From the NCBI GenBank assembly GCA_023247285.1, contig JAHFGU010000113.1:1-5382 (forward strand): a stretch of DNA of 5,382 nucleotides, given 5' to 3'. This DNA comes from Candidatus Omnitrophota bacterium. Lineage in GTDB: Bacteria; Omnitrophota; Koll11; Aquiviventales; Aquiviventaceae. Below the pieces are notes generated by a model. It did no database searches, was not told the DNA's origin, and was given only the letters and a program-made list of their open reading frames with translations. Positions 1 to 4,504 of the stretch are shown here, in pieces; the stretch's first letter is position 1, and each line of letters starts with the position of its first letter. A program made the translations under genes and the position numbers.

Positions 1-755
1 ATCCTGGCGTGGCCAGGCTGCAGGCCATCGGCGGAGTGTATCTGGGCGGGCACGTCACTGTCATCAATCGGCCGCCAGCCGCCACGTTCCTGCCCTACCG
101 GCTGGATCCGGCGGATACCCGGCGGATCTTCGTCGAGCGGGGGTGGCGGCGGGTGGCGGCTTTCCAGACCCGCAACCCCATCCACCGCGCCCATGAGTAC
201 CTCCAAAAATGCGCCCTTGAGATCTGCGATGGGCTGCTGCTGCACCCGATTGTCGGCGAAACGAAGGGGGACGATGTCCCGGCTGCGGTCCGGATGCGCA
301 GCTACGAGGCGCTGCTCGCCTCCTACTTCCCGAAGGACCGCGTGGTGCTGGCGGTGAACCCGGCGTCGATGCGGTACGCCGGGCCGCGCGAGGCGATCTT
401 CCATGCCCTGATCCGGAAAAACTACGGCTGCACGCATTTTATCGTCGGGCGGGACCATGCCGGCGTGGGCAAGTTCTACGGGACGTACGACGCGCAGCGC
501 ATCTTCGATGACTTCGCGCCGGAGGAGATCGGGATCACCCCGCTGCGGTTTGAGAACGCGGCCTTCTGCACGGTCTGCGGCAGCATGGTGTCCAGCAAGA
601 CGTGCCCGCACCCGCCGGAGCGCCATGTCAGCCTCAGCGGCACGAAGGTGCGCGAGCTGTTGCAAGCCGGCACCCCGCCGCCGCCGGAAGTGTCGCGGCC
701 CGAGGTCGCGGCGGTGCTGATCGAGGCGATGCGCCAGCCGGCCGTCCGCGCCTAA
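1..755 (+). CDS. sat: Sulfate adenylyltransferase (ATP sulfurylase), 5'-truncated by the window edge
   Basis: This enzyme adenylylates sulfate with ATP to give APS and pyrophosphate in the cytoplasm, the first step of sulfate activation. The first whole codon is at 3; the GTG at 9 is internal, because the family motif PGVARL is already being read across the edge. Counting that GTG as residue 1, [11 protein letters not shown] (53-63) is the nucleotide-binding motif with its HxxH pair. MRYAGPREA (121-129) and GRDHAGVG (147-154) are further ATP/sulfate-site motifs. Cys187, Cys190, Cys199 and His201 fit the zinc site of the homo-oligomeric bacterial/archaeal Sat type. LSGTKVRE (209-216) and a proline-rich SRPEVA tail close the protein. 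About 250 residues are present of roughly 390 expected, so some 130-140 N-terminal residues lie upstream. No APS kinase domain follows the conserved tail. The next gene begins 17 bp downstream, which suggests cotranscription. The sequence does not show whether the enzyme works in assimilation or in dissimilation. Confidence 0.97.
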   Translation, partial: PGVARLQAIGGVYLGGHVTVINRPPAATFLPYRLDPADTRRIFVERGWRRVAAFQTRNPIHRAHEYLQKCALEICDGLLLHPIVGETKGDDVPAAVRMRSYEALLASYFPKDRVVLAVNPASMRYAGPREAIFHALIRKNYGCTHFIVGRDHAGVGKFYGTYDAQRIFDDFAPEEIGITPLRFENAAFCTVCGSMVSSKTCPHPPERHVSLSGTKVRELLQAGTPPPPEVSRPEVAAVLIEAMRQPAVRA

Positions 756-762
756 CCCGACC

Positions 763-768
763 AGGTGA
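763..768 (+). promoter_or_regulatory. Shine-Dalgarno-like site for the ABC ATPase gene
   Basis: AGGTGA lies 4 nt before GTG 773 and 10 nt before a second in-frame GTG at 779. Neither spacing is ideal. GTG 773 is preferred because it gives the N-terminus MRVELRHVFKTF, which is the usual opening strand of this ATPase family. Confidence 0.45.
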
Positions 769-772
769 TCAC

Positions 773-1612
773 GTGCGCGTGGAATTGCGGCACGTCTTTA
801 AGACGTTTACGCACAACGGGCGGACCTTGGAGGTTCTCCGCGACGTCAACGTCGTCGTCGAGGAAGGCGAGTTCGTGTGTCTGTTGGGCCCGTCGGGCTG
901 CGGCAAGAGCACGATCATCAACCTCATCGCAGGGCTGGACCGCCCGACGTCCGGCACGGTGCTCGTCGATGGCCGCGCCGTGGACGGTCCGGATCCGAGC
1001 CGGACGGTGGTCTTCCAAGAGGCCGCGCTGTTTCCGTGGCTCAATGTGCTCGGCAACGTGGAGTTCGGCCTGCGCATGGCCGGGGTGCCCAAGGCCACGC
1101 GGCGCGCGCGGGCGCTGGAATTCATCCGGCTCGTGCATCTCTCGCGCTTCACCCATGCGTACCCGCATCAGCTCTCGGGCGGGATGAAGCAGCGGGTGGC
1201 GCTCGCCCGCGCCCTCGCGCTGCAGCCGGAGATCCTCCTGCTGGACGAGCCGTTTGCCGCGCTCGATGCGCAGACCCGGGCGGTCCTGCAGAATGAGCTG
1301 CTCGAGATCTGGCAGCTGGCGCGGCCGACGGTGATCTTCGTCACGCACAACGTCCGCGAGGCGACCGGCCTGGCCGACCGCGTCTACGTGGTCTCCGCGC
1401 GGCCCGGACAGGTGCGGGAAGTCGAGCCCATCGCGCTGCACCGCCCGCGCCATGCCGAAGACCCGGCCTTGCTGGCGCACCAGCACAAGATTCTGAGCCT
1501 GCTCGGAGACGAGATTGAAAAAGTGCTCCGCGAGGAGCTGGGCGAACAGGTGCATTTCCCAGAAGCGCAGCATCGGACCCCGCCGGATCGCTCGTTGGGG
1601 ATGCACATCTAA
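773..1612 (+). CDS. ABC transporter ATP-binding protein, nitrate/sulfonate/taurine (SsuB/TauB/NrtD) type
   Basis: This is the cytoplasmic ATPase that powers an importer for an oxyanion or organosulfur compound. With GTG 773 as start it has 279 residues. All nucleotide-binding motifs are intact: Walker A GPSGCGKST (39-47), Q-loop Gln82 in VVFQEAALFPW, signature LSGGMKQRVALARA (134-147), Walker B ILLLDEP with Asp158/Glu159, D-loop ALD (163-165) and the switch His192 in FVTHNVREA. The ALFPWLNVLGNVEFGL stretch after the Q-loop is typical of the SsuB/TauB/NrtD family. The protein is slightly longer than usual (about 255), with a charged C-terminal tail. An open frame extends upstream to 602 inside sat, but that part is only a shadow of sat. 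The gene ends 4 bp before the permease gene, its obvious partner. Being next to sat favours sulfate, sulfonate or taurine over nitrate, but the substrate cannot be read from an ATPase. Low-GC start signals are absent, so the start is uncertain by a few codons. Confidence 0.93.
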   Translation: MRVELRHVFKTFTHNGRTLEVLRDVNVVVEEGEFVCLLGPSGCGKSTIINLIAGLDRPTSGTVLVDGRAVDGPDPSRTVVFQEAALFPWLNVLGNVEFGLRMAGVPKATRRARALEFIRLVHLSRFTHAYPHQLSGGMKQRVALARALALQPEILLLDEPFAALDAQTRAVLQNELLEIWQLARPTVIFVTHNVREATGLADRVYVVSARPGQVREVEPIALHRPRHAEDPALLAHQHKILSLLGDEIEKVLREELGEQVHFPEAQHRTPPDRSLGMHI

Positions 1613-1616
1613 CTCC

Positions 1617-2393
1617 ATGTTTCGTAAGCTGGCGCGCGCGGTCTTCCCGCCCGGGTACGCGTTTTTGACGTGGCAGGCCCTCGCGACGTTCACCGTGTTG
1701 TGGGAGGCCGCCGCCTGGATCTGGCCGTCCTGGCCGTCGCTCTCCCAGAAGGTCGTCCCGCTGCTCTGGCACGACCTCGCGGATCCCGGGTTCCGCGCGG
1801 CCCTCGCCGGCAGCGCGCGGCGCATGGCCATCGGCTATAGCCTCGTGATCCTGATCGGCATCGGCGGCGGCATCGTGCTGGGCCGGGTCCCGCTGCTCGA
1901 TCAACTGCTGGGCAGTTTCGCCGTGGCCATCCACGCCATCCCGGGCGCGGCGTGGGTCCCGCTCTCGATTCTGTGGTTCGGCATGACGGAGCGGGCGGTG
2001 ATCTTCACGGTGCTGCTGGGGGCGGGTGGCATCGTCATGGTTGAGACGGATACCGGCATGCGGGAGGTGCCGCCGCTGATCCGGCGGGCCTCGAGAACGC
2101 TGGGCGCGCGCGGGATGGCGTATTTTTGGTTTGTCGTGGTGCCGGCGGCGACCCCGAAAGTCGTCAACGGGCTGCGGCTGGCATGGGCGTTCGGCTGGCG
2201 AGCGCTCATGGCCGGCGAATTGCTCACGTCGGTGAACGGGCTCGGCCAGCGGCTCAACCAGGTCGCCAAGGCCCAGCAACTGGACCGGCTGCTCGCGCTG
2301 ATGCTGCTCATCGCGGCGATTGGCATCGTGGTGGATGGGCTGTGCTTCAAGCGGCTGGAGCATGAAGTGCGCGTTCGGTGGGGGCTGGCGTAA
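1617..2393 (+). CDS. ABC transporter permease, nitrate/sulfonate/taurine (SsuC/TauC/NrtB) type
   Basis: This is the inner-membrane channel subunit of the importer, 258 residues, close to the family norm of 250-270. Hydrophobic segments are visible at about residues 17-36, 70-89, 97-121, 127-143, 168-178 and 185-205 (weaker), and 224-243. The cytoplasmic coupling loop (EAA-type) is recognisable at about 156-191: RRASRTLGARG, then VVVPAATPKVVNGLRLAWA. It carries the conserved Ala-x-x-Leu-Gly, the Pro, and the Gly-Leu-Arg that dock onto the ATPase. The ATG at 1617 lies 4 bp after the ATPase stop; there is no good Shine-Dalgarno sequence, so translational coupling is likely. Its stop codon directly touches the ATG of the next gene. 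No periplasmic binding protein gene is found in the window, so it must lie upstream of sat or elsewhere. The family is secure; the substrate is not. Confidence 0.93.
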   Translation: MFRKLARAVFPPGYAFLTWQALATFTVLWEAAAWIWPSWPSLSQKVVPLLWHDLADPGFRAALAGSARRMAIGYSLVILIGIGGGIVLGRVPLLDQLLGSFAVAIHAIPGAAWVPLSILWFGMTERAVIFTVLLGAGGIVMVETDTGMREVPPLIRRASRTLGARGMAYFWFVVVPAATPKVVNGLRLAWAFGWRALMAGELLTSVNGLGQRLNQVAKAQQLDRLLALMLLIAAIGIVVDGLCFKRLEHEVRVRWGLA

Positions 2394-2834
2394 ATGCCGG
2401 GACAGGGGACGGGGGACAGGGGACGGGGGATTCAGGTCCCGCGATCCGTGCACGATGAGATGGTCGCGCACTGTGAGGGCCAGTATCCCAAGGAAGCCTG
2501 CGGGTACCTTGCGGGCGCGCACACCGGAGGGCCCGCAACCCAGGTCTACCCCATGCGCAATGTCGAGGACAGCCCGATCGGCTACGCGATGGATCCAAAG
2601 GAGCAGCTCCAGGTGGAGACGCTCATGCGCCAGCGCGGCCAGCGCCTCGCGGCCATTTACCATTCGCACACCGCCACCGAGGCCTATCCCTCGTCGGTGG
2701 ATGTCCGCCTGGCCATCTCGCCGGACGTGTCGTATGTGCTCGTGTCGCTCAAGGACCGCGCGCGCCCGGTCGTGCGCAGCTTCCGCATCGACGGGCAGAC
2801 CGTGCCCGAAGAATCCGTGACGATTACGAAATGA
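2394..2834 (+). CDS. JAMM/MPN+ (M67 family) metallopeptidase, Mec-like
   Basis: This is a 146-residue zinc metallopeptidase of the bacterial JAB/JAMM group. The full metal-site signature is present: Glu34 in PKEACGYLAG, His90 and His92 in YHSHT, Ser100 and Asp103 in PSSVD, with the exact H-x-H-x7-S-x2-D spacing. The Pro that often follows HSH is Thr here. In Mycobacterium tuberculosis the homologue Mec sits beside cysO and cysM and frees cysteine from the CysO carrier. The neighbouring cysteine synthase and TusA-like genes support a similar role here, although no carrier is seen. The ATG at 2394 abuts the permease stop, with GGTGGGGG 9 nt upstream as a ribosome site. Family-like sequence starts only at residue 13 (IQVPRSVHDEM). 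The first 12 residues, MPGQGTGDRGRG, are translated from a heptamer repeat. In-frame alternatives are GTG 2448 and ATG 2460, but both would cut into conserved sequence, so 2394 (or a non-standard ATT at 2430) remains best. Confidence 0.93.
   Translation: MPGQGTGDRGRGIQVPRSVHDEMVAHCEGQYPKEACGYLAGAHTGGPATQVYPMRNVEDSPIGYAMDPKEQLQVETLMRQRGQRLAAIYHSHTATEAYPSSVDVRLAISPDVSYVLVSLKDRARPVVRSFRIDGQTVPEESVTITK
2399..2430 (+). repeat. G-rich heptamer tandem repeat (about 4.5 copies) in the first codons of the JAMM gene
   Basis: Four consecutive heptamers alternate GGGACAG and GGGACGG, followed by a partial GGGA; read another way, this is two perfect copies of the 14-mer GGGACAGGGGACGG. The strand carries five runs of three to five G separated by 2-3 nt, which fits a G-quadruplex motif on the coding strand and so in the mRNA. 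The unit length is not a multiple of three, so gain or loss of one copy would shift the frame from ATG 2394. The conserved part of the protein begins exactly where the repeat ends. Confidence 0.88.
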
Positions 2835-2901
2835 CTGCCACCCGTAGCGGTAGGACGCATCAGACTTCGCTGCGTAGCGCGGCGGGATGAGGGCGGGTAT
2901 A
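2835..2901 (+). other. Short spacer between the JAMM gene and the first TusA-like gene
   Basis: This is the longest gap in the first half of the cluster, and it carries no recognisable domain. It contains a direct repeat CGTAGCG near 2843 and 2873 and a weak 4-bp hairpin, CGCT/AGCG, around 2868-2879. No T-tract terminator and no convincing -35/-10 pair was found. The 3' end supplies the ribosome-binding site of the next gene. Confidence 0.4.
2889..2893 (+). promoter_or_regulatory. Shine-Dalgarno site deciding the start of the first TusA-like gene
   Basis: GAGGG lies 8 nt before ATG 2902, a near-ideal spacing. The other in-frame ATG, at 2887, has only GGCGGG touching it with no spacer. This favours ATG 2902. 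Confidence 0.55.
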
Positions 2902-3138
2902 ATGGGACGTTCCTCGCCGGCGCTTGTCGACGTGTCGGACATGCTCTGCGCGCAGGCGCTGGCCGTCGTAGCCCAGGCCGTGCAGCGCGCGCCGGAGGGC
3001 GCACCCGTTGACGTGTCGTTCAACACCGAGGATGTGCGGCGCGATCTCTGCATTTGGGCGCGCGAGCAAGGGCTGACGGCAAGATTGGCCAGCCACGGCT
3101 GCTTGCGCATCCAGCCGCCGGTCGGCCGCTCCCCATGA
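2902..3138 (+). CDS. TusA/SirA-fold sulfur-transfer-like protein with degenerate CPxP motif (paralogue 1)
   Basis: This is a small cytoplasmic protein of 78 residues, about the usual TusA length. TusA proteins carry sulfur as a persulfide on a cysteine in a D-x-x-G-L-x-C-P-x-P motif. Here the matching stretch is [11 protein letters not shown] (residues 10-20). The nucleophile Cys16 is kept at the right distance from Asp10, but Gly-Leu is Asp-Met and the CPxP helix cap is CAQA. The later pattern, a strand VDVSF followed by [15 protein letters not shown] (44-58), matches the second half of the fold. Two more cysteines (50 and 67) are present. Its TGA overlaps the ATG of cysK (ATGA), which implies translational coupling and a shared task. 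I infer that it delivers sulfur to, or works with, the cysteine synthase/JAMM pair; the fold assignment rests on motif spacing and length only. The alternative start is ATG 2887, giving 83 residues. Confidence 0.75.
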   Translation: MGRSSPALVDVSDMLCAQALAVVAQAVQRAPEGAPVDVSFNTEDVRRDLCIWAREQGLTARLASHGCLRIQPPVGRSP

Positions 3139-4073
3139 CCACCGCGCGCACGAAAGCGGCAGGCAGCGTGTTGGAGCTCATCGGCAACACGCCGATGGTC
3201 CGGCTGCGCCGTCTCACGGAGCCGCGGGGGGCGGTCATCCTCGCCAAACTGGAATCTGCGAATCCCGGCGGCAGCGTTAAAGACCGTATCTGCCTGGCGA
3301 TGGTCGAGGAGGCTGAGGCGCACGGTCTGCTCAAGCCAGGGGCGACGATCGTCGAGCCCACGAGCGGCAACACCGGCATCGGGCTGGCCATGATCGGCGC
3401 CGTGAAAGGCTATCGGGTCATCTTGACGATGCCGGAAACCATGAGCGCCGAGCGGATCCAAATCTTGAAGAGCTATGGGGCGGAAGTGGTGCTGACGGCG
3501 GCGGCCGAAGGCATGGTCGGCGCGGTGAAGCGGGCTGAAGCCATTGCGAAGGAGACGCCCGGCGCCTTCATGCCGCAGCAGTTCATCAACCCCGCGAACC
3601 CCGACATCCACCGCCGCACCACCGCGCAGGAAATTCTGCGAGCCACCGACGGAGAGGTCGACGCCTTTGTGGCCGGCGTGGGGACCGGCGGCACGATCAC
3701 CGGAGTCGGCGAGGTGCTCAAGAAGCGGCTGCCCCAGGTTAAGGTCGTGGCGGTGGAACCCAAGAGTTCGCCTGTGCTGTCGGGCGGCGCGCCCGGCCCG
3801 CACATGATCCAGGGCATCGGCGCCGGGTTCGTGCCCCAGGTGCTCAACCGCGCGGTGATCGACGAGATTGTGCAGGTGACCAACGAGGACGCCTTCGAAA
3901 CGACCAAGCGGCTCGCGCGAGAGGAGGGCGTGTTCGTGGGTGTCTCCGCCGGAGCCGCCTGCTGGGCCGCGCTGAAAGTGGCCAAACAGCTTGGCGCGGG
4001 CAAGACCGTCGTCACGGTGTTCCCGGATACCGGCGAGCGTTACCTGAGCGTCCACCCCCTCTTTGGCGGATGA
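3135..4073 (+). CDS. cysK: Cysteine synthase (O-acetylserine sulfhydrylase), PLP fold type II
   Basis: This enzyme makes L-cysteine from O-acetylserine and sulfide (or a protein-bound sulfide donor) in the cytoplasm. It has 312 residues, the normal CysK length. Motifs in order: [10 protein letters not shown] (15-24); the PLP lysine Lys49 in NPGGSVKDR; the substrate loop PTSGNTG (75-81); MPETMSAER (99-107); [16 protein letters not shown] (148-163); the phosphate-binding loop GTGGTITG (183-190); [13 protein letters not shown] and [16 protein letters not shown], where the CysK consensus has a Ser for this Ala; and [10 protein letters not shown] near the end. The [17 protein letters not shown] segment marks CysK rather than cystathionine beta-synthase. 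The ATG at 3135 overlaps the previous gene's stop, and there is no Shine-Dalgarno sequence of its own. An in-frame extension back to 3054 lies inside the TusA-like gene and is unlikely. The chain ends in Phe-Gly-Gly. The JAMM and TusA-like neighbours suggest the sulfur donor may be protein-bound, as for mycobacterial CysM, but this is inference. Confidence 0.96.
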   Translation: MTTARTKAAGSVLELIGNTPMVRLRRLTEPRGAVILAKLESANPGGSVKDRICLAMVEEAEAHGLLKPGATIVEPTSGNTGIGLAMIGAVKGYRVILTMPETMSAERIQILKSYGAEVVLTAAAEGMVGAVKRAEAIAKETPGAFMPQQFINPANPDIHRRTTAQEILRATDGEVDAFVAGVGTGGTITGVGEVLKKRLPQVKVVAVEPKSSPVLSGGAPGPHMIQGIGAGFVPQVLNRAVIDEIVQVTNEDAFETTKRLAREEGVFVGVSAGAACWAALKVAKQLGAGKTVVTVFPDTGERYLSVHPLFGG

Positions 4074-4221
4074 TCCCACCACCTGCCGCCGGAGGCGCCT
4101 CACCATCTATGCAGTTACAGCTCTGTCCGGAGTGGCTCGGCACCGCCGAGGCCGGCGTGGAGCAGCCGGTGCGCGTCGCCGGCCTGGGCCCGCGTGCCGC
4201 GGGCCCGCAGCAGGTGGCAGG
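4074..4221 (+). other. Spacer between cysK and the second TusA-like gene, rich in inverted repeats
   Basis: This is the largest gap of the window. It holds a GGAGG at 4091-4095 inside the perfect palindrome GAGGCGCCTC (4092-4101), a possible 38-codon ORF from 4109, and stacked hairpins between 4136 and 4206. No T-tract, promoter pair, transposon end or tRNA was seen. Confidence 0.6.
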
Positions 4222-4225
4222 ATGA
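4109..4225 (+). CDS. Possible small protein, 38 residues, no recognised family
   Basis: This is a short ORF beginning MQLQLCPEWLGTAEAG and ending QQVAG. Its TGA overlaps the ATG of the next gene in an ATGA, as at the cysK junction. Roughly 85% of its codons end in G or C, like its neighbours, and the three codon positions look coding-like. Against it, GGAGG at 4091 is 13 nt from the ATG, which is too far to be a good ribosome site. The 3' half also coincides with strong inverted repeats. It has one cysteine and no Gly-Gly tail, and it does not resemble a ThiS/MoaD/CysO carrier. It could be a leader peptide coupled to the next gene, a relic, or chance. Confidence 0.3.
   Translation: MQLQLCPEWLGTAEAGVEQPVRVAGLGPRAAGPQQVAG
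4136..4206 (+). promoter_or_regulatory. Stacked perfect inverted repeats upstream of the second TusA-like gene
   Basis: Three stems can be drawn by eye. CTCGG 4136-4140 pairs with CCGAG 4146-4150 over a 5-nt loop. AGGCCGGCG 4149-4157 pairs with CGCCGGCCT 4177-4185 over 19 nt. GGGCCCGCG 4186-4194 pairs with CGCGGGCCC 4198-4206 over 3 nt. The two 9-bp stems directly abut (4185/4186) and could stack coaxially. CGGTGC in the 19-nt loop (4167-4172) can also pair with GCACCG (4140-4145). The last stem ends 5 nt before AGGTGG (4212-4217), the probable ribosome site of the next gene. No U-tract follows, so this is not a standard terminator. In GC-rich DNA some of this could be chance. Confidence 0.45.
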
Positions 4226-4482
4226 GCGGCACGCCCTCCGGCCTGCGGGTGGATCAGTCGCTGGACGCGCGCGGCCTCGAGGGGCCCGCGGCATACCGGC
4301 AGGCGCTGGCGCGGCTGGGCGAGATGGCGGAGAACGGCGTGTTGGAGCTGCACATCGACGAAGGGCGCGCGCTCGATACGGTCCCGTTCGCCCTGCGGGC
4401 CGACGGCCACGAGATCCTCATCAGCGAGCCGGCACAGCCCGGGGTGCGGCTGCTGGTCCGCAAACGCTCCCTGCTGCCATGA
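4222..4482 (+). CDS. TusA/SirA-fold protein lacking the catalytic cysteine (paralogue 2)
   Basis: This is a cytoplasmic protein of 86 residues with the complete TusA outline. The opening strand SLDARGLEGPAAY (13-25) leads into a helix, then GVLELHIDEGRALDTVPFAL (39-58), then the hallmark DGHEIL (61-66), and a final strand LLVRKRS. In active TusA the opening motif reads LDARGLxCPxP. Here the cysteine position is Gly21, the following Pro22 is kept and the second Pro is Ala24. The protein contains no cysteine at all, so it cannot carry a persulfide. It may be a binding or scaffold subunit, or a partner of the cysteine-containing paralogue encoded before cysK. AGGTGG ends 4 nt before the ATG. An in-frame open stretch back to 4063 has no family similarity and is not counted. 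thrC begins 22 bp downstream. The fold call is fairly secure; the function is unknown. Confidence 0.85.
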   Translation: MSGTPSGLRVDQSLDARGLEGPAAYRQALARLGEMAENGVLELHIDEGRALDTVPFALRADGHEILISEPAQPGVRLLVRKRSLLP

Positions 4483-4504
4483 CCCCTCGATGCCGAGTCG
4501 AGCC

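Noticed and set aside
9..11. GTG at 9 as the true start of sat
   Set aside because: The family motif is already in progress across the window edge (Pro-Gly-Val-Ala), and more than 130 expected N-terminal residues would be missing.
752..1831. Minus-strand open frame of 359 codons opposite the ABC ATPase gene
   Set aside because: It is a codon-bias shadow of the ATPase gene, with low-complexity composition and no recognisable motif.
2898..2903. Perfect TATAAT hexamer, striking in GC-rich DNA, as a promoter -10 box
   Set aside because: It overlaps the ATG at 2902, has no TTGACA-like partner 16-18 nt upstream and no extended -10 TG. It is better explained as the spacer between GAGGG and the start codon.
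4062..4073. Gly-Gly at the C-terminus of CysK as a ubiquitin-like carrier tail
   Set aside because: A carrier tail needs a beta-grasp domain and a flexible end; this is the normal end of the PLP-fold protein, and the residues are probably coincidental.
1341..4106. A stop-free frame of 921 codons on the minus strand across five genes
   Set aside because: It runs antisense to genes with intact catalytic motifs, and its product is Arg/His/Gly-rich with no domain. Long antisense frames are expected opposite GC-rich codons.
4186..4206. GC hairpin as an intrinsic terminator of the cysK transcript
   Set aside because: No T-run follows the stem; it is followed by a ribosome site and the next co-directional gene.
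4109..4225. The small ORF as the missing CysO/ThiS sulfur carrier
   Set aside because: It has only 38 residues, no beta-grasp pattern and no terminal Gly-Gly.
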